Source of the DNA: Chloroflexota bacterium
Lineage (GTDB): Bacteria > Chloroflexota > Anaerolineae > Aggregatilineales > Phototrophicaceae
Assembly: GCA_023430545.1 (NCBI GenBank)
Contig: JAEZAF010000255.1
Location: forward strand, 124,001 to 188,000
Direction of reading: 5' to 3'
Length of the DNA stretch: 64,000 nucleotides
Notes under the pieces: generated by a model
What the model saw: the letters and a program-made list of their open reading frames with translations, nothing else
What the model was told of the DNA's origin: nothing
Databases searched by the model: none
Position numbers and translations under genes: made by a program
In this document: positions 51,872 to 61,200 of the stretch, one piece after another
Layout of the letters: each line of letters opens with the position of its first letter
Numbering within the stretch: position 1 is the stretch's first letter

Positions 51872-52774
51872 TTGAGTATTTTCCGCAGTGGCATGTCGAA
51901 AACACGCCAGACATTTTTCGGGCGTATTACCTCAATGCTGACTGGCGCGCAGATTGACGAAGAAACCTGGGAAGACATCGAAGCGATTCTGATCCAGGCG
52001 GATATGGGCGTCAATACCTCGCAAAAAGTAGTCGAACAACTTCGCCAGCGGGCCGCACGTGAGGGAATGCGCTCACCAGAGCAGGTGCAGCAGGCACTCC
52101 GCGAGACCCTGATGGGAATGCTGAAGGCTCCGCCTGCGATGAATATCAGCGGTCGTGAATTGTCTATTGTTCTGGTGGTGGGTGTCAATGGTTCAGGTAA
52201 AACCACTTCGATCGGGAAGCTGGCTCACCGTCTGACACTGGCGCGGCGTAAGGTGATGCTGGCAGCAGGGGACACCTTCCGTGCTGCGGCCATCGAGCAG
52301 TTGCAAAAATGGGGAGAACGGGTCAACGTCCCCGTGATCGCCAACAAACCCGGATCAGATCCAGCAGCCGTGGTCTTCGACGCGGTATCCGCAGCGAAGG
52401 CACGGGACTATAACATCCTCATTATCGATACCGCTGGTCGTCTTCACACGAACTTCAACCTGATGGATGAACTGGCGAAAATCAAAGCGGTTTGCAGCCG
52501 TGTCATCCCAGATGCGCCCCATGAGGTACTGCTGGTGTTGGACGGTACAACCGGGCAGAACGCACTGGAACAGGCCAAGCGCTTCCAGCAGGTGGTCGAT
52601 GTCACTGGTGTGATTATCACCAAACTGGATGGATCGGCCAAAGGCGGGATGGTCTTTTCGGTGTTCAATGATCTGGGCCTGCCGGTTCAGTATGTCGGGT
52701 TGGGCGAAGGTATCGATAACCTGATCCTGTTCAACCCGGAAAACTTTGTCCTCAGCCTGTTTGATGAAAACTAG
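51872..52774 (+). CDS. ftsY: Signal recognition particle receptor FtsY
   Basis: This is a 300-residue SRP receptor GTPase (NG domains only; the acidic A domain of some homologues is missing). G1 GVNGSGKTTSIGKLAHRL is at about 105-122, the DTAGR motif near 183-190 (IIDTAGRLHTN), TKLDGSAKGGMVFSV near 249-263 and LGEGIDNLILFNPENFV at the end. The TTG start follows TGGAGC. It acts at the membrane to receive ribosomes bearing membrane proteins. A hairpin follows in the gap before the methyltransferase gene. Confidence 0.97.
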   Translation: MSIFRSGMSKTRQTFFGRITSMLTGAQIDEETWEDIEAILIQADMGVNTSQKVVEQLRQRAAREGMRSPEQVQQALRETLMGMLKAPPAMNISGRELSIVLVVGVNGSGKTTSIGKLAHRLTLARRKVMLAAGDTFRAAAIEQLQKWGERVNVPVIANKPGSDPAAVVFDAVSAAKARDYNILIIDTAGRLHTNFNLMDELAKIKAVCSRVIPDAPHEVLLVLDGTTGQNALEQAKRFQQVVDVTGVIITKLDGSAKGGMVFSVFNDLGLPVQYVGLGEGIDNLILFNPENFVLSLFDEN

Positions 52775-52800
52775 TTTGAAAAAACCGGTTCGACCACAAT

Positions 52801-52858
52801 CTGCATTACCATGCAGCACGATCCATCACAGAAGTTCATGTGCACTGCATGAACTTCT
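52801..52858 (+). terminator. Paired hairpins after ftsY
   Basis: CTGCAT-TACC-ATGCAG (52801-52816) is followed by a stem AGAAGTTCATG (52830-52840) / CATGAACTTCT (52848-52858) with a 7-base loop. There is no good T-run, so it may end transcription only partly or stabilise the message. Confidence 0.55.
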
Positions 52859-52922
52859 TGGCGTTCGCATGTACCGTGCTGTCAGCCTTTGTGCCGTATA
52901 AGGTGACCGTGCTGAATATCTG

Positions 52923-53729
52923 ATGAGCGAAACGATAACCAGTTTTCAGAACCCACGGGTGAAGCAGATTAAACGCCTTCGTGATCGAAAGGGACGCGAG
53001 CGGGAAAGACGCTTTGTCGTCGATGATGTCCGTGATTTCGAGCGGGCGGTCGAGTGTGACTTTGAGCTGGACTATGCATTTATCTGCCCAGAACTGGCAG
53101 CAGATCCCCAGGAACTTGATCGACTGGAGCAGATAATCCCGGCATACCAGCGGTTCGATGTATCGCGAGATCTGATGGAAAATGTCAGCTACCGCACCAA
53201 TCCCGGCCCACTGGTAGGTGTGATGCTTGCCCGTAAGCCGCTGTCCGTGATAGATGATCACGTCACTATCACGCCACCGATTCTGGGGTTAGTAGGGCTG
53301 CAAAAACCGGGAAATATCGGAGCACTGCTGCGCAGCGCTGACGCGGCGGGCTTTAAAACCATCTTTCTGATTGATATACCACTGGACCTGTTTAATCCAA
53401 ATGTGATTCGCAGCAGCACAGGGGCGGTCTTCCTTTCTAATATCTATACACTGACAGAGGCACAGGCTGCCCGATACTTTGAGAAGGAGAATTATCAGAT
53501 CGTGGCCGCACATCTGGAAGGGGATCGCAGTCTGTACTCGGTCCGGTTTGCAGAACGATGTGCCATCCTGTTAGGAACTGAAGATGTAGGGCTGAGTCAG
53601 GCATGGGTAGAGCGCTGTGTTGTCCTGCTGAAGATCCCGATGATGGGCGTGCTCAGCGATTCTCTGAATGTCTCTGTCTCAGGTGCTGTGATTATGTATG
53701 AAGTCCTGCGCCAGAGGACGACATCTTAA
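52923..53729 (+). CDS. SpoU/TrmH-type RNA 2'-O-ribose methyltransferase
   Basis: This is a 268-residue SPOUT-fold methyltransferase. The N-terminal substrate-binding part has ITSFQNPRVKQIKRLRDRKG. The three SpoU motifs are visible: LQKPGNIGALLRSADAAGF near 124-142, ILLGTEDVGLS near 214-224 and IPMMGVLSDSLNVSVSGAV near 237-255. It would transfer methyl from S-adenosylmethionine to the ribose of an rRNA or tRNA base in the cytoplasm. The exact target is not readable. The start follows a gap with paired hairpins after ftsY. Confidence 0.93.
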   Translation: MSETITSFQNPRVKQIKRLRDRKGRERERRFVVDDVRDFERAVECDFELDYAFICPELAADPQELDRLEQIIPAYQRFDVSRDLMENVSYRTNPGPLVGVMLARKPLSVIDDHVTITPPILGLVGLQKPGNIGALLRSADAAGFKTIFLIDIPLDLFNPNVIRSSTGAVFLSNIYTLTEAQAARYFEKENYQIVAAHLEGDRSLYSVRFAERCAILLGTEDVGLSQAWVERCVVLLKIPMMGVLSDSLNVSVSGAVIMYEVLRQRTTS

Positions 53730-53825
53730 GGCGGATGATGCTTTGAACTTATGGGTCTAACAGGTTCTGTATTCAACACTCAACACGTGTAACACGTTTA
53801 AAACACTCGGACGAAGGGAGCAGGC

Positions 53826-53879
53826 GTGAGCCGCCATCAATTCAATGAACAATACGATAAATGCCCTCGTAAATCTTAA
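53826..53879 (+). other. Short leader ORF overlapping the start of prfB
   Basis: A GTG at 53826 stands five bases after AAGGGAG and opens a 17-codon frame that ends in TAA at 53877-53879, 33 bases inside prfB in another frame. The ribosome binding site suits this codon much better than the prfB ATG 19 bases on. It may be a regulatory leader or an accident. Confidence 0.3.
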
Positions 53880-54939
53880 GAAAACGGTCGATGATCTGCT
53901 GCAGCGGCTGAAAATTGAAGCAAAAACAGAACGGGTGCACGACCTCGAAATGGAAGCAGGGGCACCTGAATTCTGGAATAGCCCGGATGAAGCTCAGAAG
54001 ATCATGCAGGAGCTTTCCCGGCTTCAGGCGGAAATTGAACCGTGGAATAAAGTGGCGCAGCGTGTCAGTGACGCGCTGGAACTGGCACGGATGAATGATG
54101 ACAGCCTGATTGAAGAACTGTCGCTGGAAGTCAGTCAGCTCACCGATCAGGTTGATAAGATGTCGGTGCAGGCGCTGCTCTCCGGCGTGCATGACGCCGA
54201 AAATGCGATCCTGGCGATCCATGCCGGGGCAGGTGGGACTGACTCTCAGGACTGGGGGCAGATGCTGGAGCGGATGTATCTGCGCTGGGCGGAACAGAAC
54301 GGATACAAGGTTGAGATCATCGAGCGGATGGAAGGTGAAGAAGCTGGTATCAAGAGTGTGACAATGAGCATCAAAGGGCCATTTGCCTATGGTAATCTGC
54401 GCAGTGAGGCTGGTGTGCATCGGCTGGTGCGCTTAAGTCCGTTTGATGCCGCCAACCGCCGCCATACGTCGTTTGTGAAGGTGGAACTCTGGCCGGATAT
54501 TCAGGGTCAGATTGACATCGAGATCAATGAAAAGGATCTGCGCATCGATACCTATCGTGCGGGTGGGGCTGGCGGCCAGCATGTCCAGAAGAATGACACT
54601 GCTGTGCGCATCACGCACGTCCCGACCGGTCTTGTCGTCCAATGCCAAAATGAACGCAGTCAGGCGCAGAATCGTGAGCGTGCCATTCAGATTCTGAAGG
54701 CTCGCCTGTTTGAGATGGAAATGCAGAAACAGGAAGCCGCACTCGCTGATCTGAAGGGTGAGAATATCAATGCGGAGTGGGGTAACCAGATCCGGTCGTA
54801 TGTGCTGCATCCCTATCAGATGGTGAAGGATCATCGCACAGGCTACGAGGCCGGTAATACGGGGGCGGTGCTGGACGGACGACTCAATGAGTTTATGGAA
54901 GCGTATTTGCGCTTCCGTGCCGGGAATCACGTTTCCTAG
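53845..54939 (+). CDS. prfB: Peptide chain release factor 2
   Basis: This is a 364-residue factor that ends translation at UGA and UAA. The GGQ loop (GGAGGQHVQKND) is at about 245-256, the anticodon-like SPF motif in HRLVRLSPFDAANRRHTSF near 192-210, and AGAGGTDSQDWGQMLERMYL near 126-145. Length equals the family norm. The frame is continuous from the ATG, and the usual +1 frameshift site (CTTTGAC) is absent, so the common autoregulation by frameshifting is lost. The ribosome binding site is poor for this start; a leader frame lies in its place. Confidence 0.95.
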   Translation: MNNTINALVNLKKTVDDLLQRLKIEAKTERVHDLEMEAGAPEFWNSPDEAQKIMQELSRLQAEIEPWNKVAQRVSDALELARMNDDSLIEELSLEVSQLTDQVDKMSVQALLSGVHDAENAILAIHAGAGGTDSQDWGQMLERMYLRWAEQNGYKVEIIERMEGEEAGIKSVTMSIKGPFAYGNLRSEAGVHRLVRLSPFDAANRRHTSFVKVELWPDIQGQIDIEINEKDLRIDTYRAGGAGGQHVQKNDTAVRITHVPTGLVVQCQNERSQAQNRERAIQILKARLFEMEMQKQEAALADLKGENINAEWGNQIRSYVLHPYQMVKDHRTGYEAGNTGAVLDGRLNEFMEAYLRFRAGNHVS

Positions 54940-55026
54940 TCCACACTGTTTGTCAGGATGTTCACCTTTTTGCCTCTCTGTTAAACTCGGCCATCATTTG
55001 CCAATGTTATCGGATCGGGTGCTGTT

Positions 55027-56058
55027 ATGGTTTTAGCTGGTGCCTTGATTGCACTGACTGGTTTGCTGCTGATTTGTGGCATTGTCCAACGGCGCTCAAA
55101 GCCACTGCGCAATGTTGCTATCAATCTGCTGATCACGTATACCGTGGTCGTGCTGCTGCTGGTTGGTGGAGAACTCTACTTCCGCTATGGTTATGCAGAC
55201 TCACGGATGGAATTCGCGCTGACCAAGGATAACTGGTCTAACCGATATGTACAGAATAACTCGCTCGGTTATCGCGATCGTGAATGGCCGCTGGATGTAC
55301 TGGCTCAGCGCGAGGTGGTCTTCGCAGTGGGGGATTCGTTCACACAGGGGTGGGGGATCAACGACCCTGCTGATCGTTTTACCGATGTCCTTGCCGCCGA
55401 ACTCGGTGATGATTATGCAGTTGTTAATCTCGGGATCGCAGGACGTTCGACCATCAATGAACTGGAAGCGATGGAAACATACCCTTATCAGCCGCCGGAT
55501 GTGATCCTGTGGCAGTACTTCCTCAATGATATCGATATCGCCGCCAAGAGCAACGGTACGCCGTGGGAACCGAATGTGCCGCCAGTTCCGCAGATCGCAC
55601 AGGAGTCTTACCTCGCTAGCTTCCTCTTCTGGCGACTGAACGAGTCTGCGCTGTATATCAATGCCAATGATAATCTCAGTGAGTGGGATTACTACTACGC
55701 GGCGTATGACAATAACTTCATCTGGGAAATTCACCAGACGGAGATCGACCGCGTGATTCAGTATGCCAATGACAGCGATGCGCGATTGGTTGTCGTGATT
55801 TTCCCCAATATGCGGGACCCAGTACGGAGTGTGGGCTATGTGGACCGCGTCGCGCAGTATATGGAAGCGCAGGGGGTGACGGAAATCCTGAAGCTGTATG
55901 ATGCCGCTGCCGCGTGGAATATCGAGGAACGGGTGGTTTCCAATGTAGACTCCCACGCCAGTGCTGCGTTCAGTCGGCATGTTGGTGAACTGATCTATGA
56001 TACATTTTTTGCTGGCGATTCCGTCACGGCTGACGCTGAAACAGTAACTACTCCATGA
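55027..56058 (+). CDS. Membrane-anchored SGNH/GDSL hydrolase
   Basis: This is a 343-residue protein with two N-terminal hydrophobic segments (about 2-20 and 30-50), followed by a soluble SGNH domain. Block I is VGDSFTQGWG at about 101-110 (nucleophile Ser104), Block II NLGIAGRSTINE near 137-148, Block III WQYFLNDID with the Asn, and the Asp-His pair in VDSHASAAFSRH near the C-terminus. It would cut an ester or remove an acyl or O-acetyl group outside the cell, perhaps on a surface glycan. Its stop overlaps the start of a glycosyltransferase gene (ATGA), supporting a joint role in surface polymers. Confidence 0.82.
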   Translation: MVLAGALIALTGLLLICGIVQRRSKPLRNVAINLLITYTVVVLLLVGGELYFRYGYADSRMEFALTKDNWSNRYVQNNSLGYRDREWPLDVLAQREVVFAVGDSFTQGWGINDPADRFTDVLAAELGDDYAVVNLGIAGRSTINELEAMETYPYQPPDVILWQYFLNDIDIAAKSNGTPWEPNVPPVPQIAQESYLASFLFWRLNESALYINANDNLSEWDYYYAAYDNNFIWEIHQTEIDRVIQYANDSDARLVVVIFPNMRDPVRSVGYVDRVAQYMEAQGVTEILKLYDAAAAWNIEERVVSNVDSHASAAFSRHVGELIYDTFFAGDSVTADAETVTTP

Positions 56059-57923
56059 GTTTCTTTCCGTCCTCCATGCCTCAGGCAGGTATAAAGGCTG
56101 ATCGTATTCTGGCGGTGCTGCTGGTACTTCTGCTGGCAGCGTTGATTCGTATTGCAGGAATGGGACACAACAGCCTGTGGTCGGATGAAGGCTGGAACCT
56201 GTGGGCGATTGAAGGCGATCACCCTGCGACGGTTCTGACGCGTTTGGCTGAAAATCATCATCCACCTGCATACTATCTGGCAATCGACACGTGGCAGCAT
56301 ATCGGCGGAGACAGTAAGTTCAGCCTGCGTCTGCTGACGGTGCTGGGCGGTGTGCTTTCTGCCGCGCTTGTTTACCGCATTGGCGCGGATCACTTCAGTC
56401 ATGAGGCAGGGCTGTTCGCTGCAATAGTGTTCGCCGTCTTCGAGCAACCGGTGTACTACGGTCAGTCGATCCGGCACTATGGCTGGCTGGTGCTGGGCGT
56501 CTGTCTTATGACATTTTTCTTCCTCAGGTTGCTCCGACGTCCCACCCGTGGCTATCTGATCGCATACAGCCTGAGCATCGCCTTTTCGCTGTATACAATG
56601 TACCTTGCGGTGTTTATTGTGGTGGTGCATGGCTTTTTAGGATTGTTTCTGTGGCGTGCGTCAGTGCGCCGTAAGTTCAGTCTGATTGGCGCGTGGATAA
56701 TGGCCGGTGTGCTTCTACTTCCGTGGTTGATTTATGCATTACCCCAGCAGTGGGCTAAAGTACAGCGCGGGATCATCGTCGGTTACCCAAACAGCTATCC
56801 GACCACGCTGGAAAACGCGCTGGAGCTGGCAGATCTGCTGCTCGGTGGACAATTCGTGGCGGGGATGGTTCTGTGTACGCTGGCCGTATACGCCGTGCTG
56901 AGGATGTCCCGGTCAAGACAGTTTATTGGCGGGTTGATTCTGGTTTCTGGCATCGGCCTGTATTTTGCGCTGCTGGTTGTGAATCTGTTCACCGGCATTC
57001 TGGCGGAGCGTACGGTGTTTTTTCTGACACCGGCCATCGCGCTGACGTTTGGAATCGGTTTCGAGCAGATTCCGCGACGGGTACAGATTCCGCTTACTGC
57101 CGCGCTGGTAGGCTGGATGATCCTGATGCCGCAGGGAGCCGTGCCTTATATCAATTCAGTGCCAGTTGCTGAGCAGGTTGCGCAGGGCTACAATCCTGGC
57201 GACCTTGTGCTGTTGGAAACTGGGTTCGATGACGTCGCGTTCGAATACGAACTTCGGCACGAACTTTCCGCACACGATCCGCTGGTGTTCCGGTCGTACT
57301 ACCTCTACGATTATCCTGACGATGATACGATGATGGCTCAGCTGGATGAAGTGCTGCGCACTCGCCAGCGTGTATGGCTGGTGTACTGGAATGTGCCACC
57401 GCGCATGGCCGATTGGCTTCGGGAGCTGGGCTTCCGCAATGAAGGGCGCTGGTCACTTCCAATGGGTGGGGGTGATGTGATGTACGAGCTTTATCCGACC
57501 GTCCAGATTACACAGTTTGTTCGTCCGCGTAGTACACAGAGTGAGACCCGTTTTGGTGATCTGTTTACACTGCATGATGTCGTGTATCCACAGAGCTTTA
57601 TTCGTGATGGTGTCCTGTTCACAGATCTCTGGTGGTCGGTTGAGCAGGTCGTGGATCGGGATTACTCATTCGGCGTGCTGCTGCGCGATCAGAGTGGGGT
57701 AGTTCGAGTAGAGAATTTCGGACCGATGACTGAACTTCCAACCAGCCAATGGCAGCCCCGAACCCTGTATTACGATCGCCGGTCGCTTGATCTTTCCACG
57801 ACAGATCTCGAACCCGGAACGTATGAAATCATTGTCAATGCCTACTGGTATCAGACCCCGGAGTTCCCACTTCAGTCAGGTGGAGAAAACTACGCCGTTG
57901 TCGGGACCATCACGCTGGAATGA
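56055..57923 (+). CDS. GT39-type membrane glycosyltransferase
   Basis: This is a 622-residue integral membrane protein with about ten hydrophobic helices over residues 15-370. Near the N-terminus it has the conserved acidic motif NSLWSDEGWNLWAIEGDHP (about 38-56) and a following His-rich loop (AENHHPPAYYL), as in the PMT/ArnT GT-C family, which takes sugars from lipid carriers. The C-terminal 240 residues are a soluble beta-rich domain. It is translationally coupled to the SGNH gene. The acceptor (protein, lipid or polymer) is unknown. Confidence 0.88.
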   Translation: MSFFPSSMPQAGIKADRILAVLLVLLLAALIRIAGMGHNSLWSDEGWNLWAIEGDHPATVLTRLAENHHPPAYYLAIDTWQHIGGDSKFSLRLLTVLGGVLSAALVYRIGADHFSHEAGLFAAIVFAVFEQPVYYGQSIRHYGWLVLGVCLMTFFFLRLLRRPTRGYLIAYSLSIAFSLYTMYLAVFIVVVHGFLGLFLWRASVRRKFSLIGAWIMAGVLLLPWLIYALPQQWAKVQRGIIVGYPNSYPTTLENALELADLLLGGQFVAGMVLCTLAVYAVLRMSRSRQFIGGLILVSGIGLYFALLVVNLFTGILAERTVFFLTPAIALTFGIGFEQIPRRVQIPLTAALVGWMILMPQGAVPYINSVPVAEQVAQGYNPGDLVLLETGFDDVAFEYELRHELSAHDPLVFRSYYLYDYPDDDTMMAQLDEVLRTRQRVWLVYWNVPPRMADWLRELGFRNEGRWSLPMGGGDVMYELYPTVQITQFVRPRSTQSETRFGDLFTLHDVVYPQSFIRDGVLFTDLWWSVEQVVDRDYSFGVLLRDQSGVVRVENFGPMTELPTSQWQPRTLYYDRRSLDLSTTDLEPGTYEIIVNAYWYQTPEFPLQSGGENYAVVGTITLE

Positions 57924-57962
57924 TCGCTTCGGCAGAGGAATTTTGAGCGAAGAATACAGTGC

Positions 57963-57991
57963 TTGACTCCTTTCAGGAGTCGGTGTACAGT
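57963..57991 (+). promoter_or_regulatory. Candidate upstream promoter of rpoC with dyad in the spacer
   Basis: TTGACT (57963-57968) and TACAGT (57986-57991) are 17 bases apart. A palindrome GACTCCT-TTC-AGGAGTC (57965-57981) overlaps the -35 box and fills most of the spacer, a place where a regulator could bind; alternatively it is a weak terminator after the glycosyltransferase. It lies in the 303-base gap ahead of rpoC. Confidence 0.4.
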
Positions 57992-58025
57992 ATTTTGTAA
58001 CATTATATTCCCCCAACAACTCTCC

Positions 58026-58054
58026 TTGACGAAATGGTTTAAGGTGAGTATAAT
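58026..58054 (+). promoter_or_regulatory. Main rpoC promoter
   Basis: TTGACG (58026-58031) and TATAAT (58049-58054) have exactly 17 bases between them, almost a perfect sigma-70 promoter. Transcription would begin near 58061 with a leader of about 165 bases. It suggests that rpoC is transcribed on its own. Confidence 0.85.
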
Positions 58055-58095
58055 TTGTTCTCTATGGCAGCCGTCACCCCTTGATTGGAAATTAT

Positions 58096-58134
58096 CCAGC
58101 GTATGGTTAACATCACACGCTGGCTTTTGTGTTT
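58096..58134 (+). terminator. Terminator-like hairpin in the rpoC leader
   Basis: CCAGCGT (58096-58102) and ACGCTGG (58117-58123) form a stem with a 14-base loop, followed by CTTTTGTGTTT. It lies after the rpoC promoter and 93 bases before the start codon, where it could attenuate transcription. Confidence 0.55.
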
Positions 58135-58226
58135 AAGGTGCTCGATACACTGCCACTGTTGCTCGTTACTCTACCCGTTCTTGAAGTCCGTTCTCAACCA
58201 GTCATAGCGCAGAGGGAGGATACGCC

Positions 58227-61200
58227 TTGGAGGCGAAAGAGTTCAGCGCACTGCGCATCAGTTTGGCGTCACCGGAGCAAATGCATTCTTGGTCATATGG
58301 TGAGGTGACCAAGCCGGAGACGATCAATTACCGTCGTTTGCGTCCAGAAAAAGATGGCTTGTTCTGCGAAGCGATCTTCGGCCCGACGCGCGATTGGCAA
58401 TGCTACTGCGGTAAGTACAAGAATATTCGTTATCGCGGCATCATCTGCGATAAATGCGGTGTCGAAGTTACCCGCGCTTCAGTCCGCCGTGAACGTATGG
58501 GGCATATTGATCTGGCCGCGCCAGTTGCCCACGTCTGGTACACGCGCCGTGTGCCGAGTTATCTGGGTTTGCTGCTGGATGTCAGCCGCCGCAACCTGGA
58601 TCGTGTCCTCTATTTCGCCCAGTACGTCGTCACCAACGTCGATGAGGATGCGCGTAACCGTGCCCTGGCTCGTATCGAGAAAGAACTCTCTCTGAAGGAG
58701 AGTGAACTCGGTGGCGATATCGAAGAGCACATGGAAAGTATTCGCGGTGAACGCGATAACGTGCTTAACCAGTTTGAAGGCCGTTCCGACGAGATCAACC
58801 GTCATTTCAATGAAGAACTGACCCGTCTGAGCGATCAGTTGATGCGTGAAGCCCAATTGGTGCAGAATCGCATCGAGCAGATGATCGGCCAGCCTGCCAG
58901 TGCCAATATCAACCTTGAAAGCGCCGATACTGTCGTCGTTGCCAAGGGTGAGCTGGTGACCACCGATCACCTGTCACGCATTCAGAATACGGTTAACAGC
59001 TATCTGAGTGACTTGCAGGCCGAAATCGAAGAGATGCGCCAGCAGGAATTGAATAACCTCAATACTGAGGCAGATAGTGTCTCCAACGAAGCCGCTCGCG
59101 GCCTCGAAGAGCAGATGACTGAGCTTGAATCGCGCATGGGCAGTGTACTGCAGGCCGCTGAAAAGGCGCGTAACGAGCTGAAGGATCTGCATACGCTTCA
59201 GTTTCTTTCAGAAGCACGCTATCGTGAACTGCGCAGCAAGTATGGCTCAGTCTTCCAGGCGAACATGGGTGCCGAAGCGTTCTATGATGTGCTTCGCAAC
59301 CTTGATCTGGACCGGATGGCCGCTGAACTGTGGACTGAAGTCCGTACGACAAAATCCAAGCAGCGCAAGAAGAAGGCCACCAAGCGTCTGCGCGTGGTAG
59401 AAAGCCTGCGGAAGAGCAGTAATCGTCCGGAATGGATGATTCTGACCGTTCTGCCGGTGATCCCGCCTGACCTGCGTCCGATGGTCCAGCTTGATGGTGG
59501 CCGTTTCGCTACCAGCGACCTGAACGACCTGTACCGCCGTGTAATCAACCGTAACAACCGTCTCAAGCATCTGCTTGAACTCGGTGCGCCGGATGTGATC
59601 GTCCGTAACGAGAAGCGAATGCTTCAGGAAGCGGTCGACAGCCTGATTGACAACAGCCAGCGCGGTAAGGCACTGAGCCGCCGTGGTCGCCGCGAACTCA
59701 AGTCCCTGAGCGATATGCTTAAGGGTAAGAAGGGGCGCTTCCGTCGTAACCTGCTTGGTAAGCGTGTGGACTACTCTGGTCGCTCGGTCATCGTGATTGG
59801 TCCACGTCTGAAGCTGCATCAGTGTGGTCTGCCGAAGACTATGGCGCTGGAGCTTTACCGTCCGTTCGTGATCAGCCGTCTGGTGCGTTATAACTACGCT
59901 AGTAACGTAAAGGGTGCCAAGCGCATCATCGAACGCGAGAAGCCCGAAGTGTGGGAAGTCCTTGAGGAAGTCATCAAGGAACGCCCCGTACTGCTCAACC
60001 GTGCACCAACACTGCACCGTCTGGGTATTCAGGCCTTCGAACCGCAGCTTGTGGAAGGTAAAGCCATCCAGATTCACCCATTGGTCTGCTCGGCGTTCAA
60101 CGCTGACTTCGACGGTGACCAGATGGCGGTTCATGTGCCGCTGAGTGACAAGGCTGTGCAGGAAGCCCGCGACCGTATGCTGAGCACCAAGAATCTTCTG
60201 AAACCAGCAGACGGTGCGCCGATCGTTGGTCCGTCAAAGGATATGGTGCTGGGTATTTACTACCTGACCATGGACCCGACGGTCGAAGTGGTCGCACTGA
60301 CATCGCGTGCGGATGAATTCCGTCACATCGAGTCAATCTATAACCCTGAGGTGCGCGTCGGTATCGCACTGCGTACCAATGGTTACTACTATGCGCTCAA
60401 TCGCGTGATTCCGGGAATGCGCCTTTACGAGGATGTCACCGAACTCGATGAGAACGAGCGTACACGTGTTATCGAGAAGGCTGTTGACCGCACGATTCGT
60501 GCCCTGCTTGAGGGTGAAGTGGACTGCGTGCTGTTCAACGGCTATGAGATGAAGAAGGAAATCCGTAAGCGTAAACTGACGGATCGCATCACTCTCACTA
60601 ATGTCCATGAGCGCCGTCTGGTGGTCGATATGGACGAGGTGGAATATCTGTATCGTCTGGGGATTGTCGGCCTGCACACACCGATCCTGCTGGGGAATTA
60701 CTATGATCAGCAGGGGCCACAGGATGAACCTGAACTGACGACCGTTGGTCGTGCGCTGTTCAATCGTATTCTTCCGGATGAAATGCGTTATGTTCAGGAA
60801 ACCTGTGGCAAAAAGCAGCTCAATGATCTGGTTGCACGCAGCTACCAGCGCATTGGCTCAGATCGCACGACCGATGTCGTGGATGCCATCAAGAATATGG
60901 GCTTCCACTACGCAACCATCTCCGGTACGACAGTTGCCGTTTCCGACCTGACCATCCCCGAAGAGCGTGCGTCTATTCTGGGTGAAGCGGAAGCGATTGT
61001 CGAACGTGCAGAGCGTGACTTCCGCCGTGGTCTGCTGGCAGAAGAGGAACGCTACCAGATTACAATCGACGAATGGAACCGTGCCAAAGACCGTCTGCAG
61101 GACCTGATCCGCGAATCGATGGACCCGTATGGCCCAATCGCGATCATGGCGCTTTCAGGCTCGACCAAAGGTGGTTTCGGCCCGATCACCCAGTTGGCTG

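Noticed and set aside
53845..53940. Programmed +1 frameshift in prfB
   Set aside because: The prfB frame is uninterrupted from ATG and there is no CTTTGAC slip site; the overlapping leader frame would need an unlikely UCU to CUU slip.
55201..56283. Minus-strand reading frame of 360 codons
   Set aside because: It is antisense to the SGNH and glycosyltransferase genes and shows no domain pattern.
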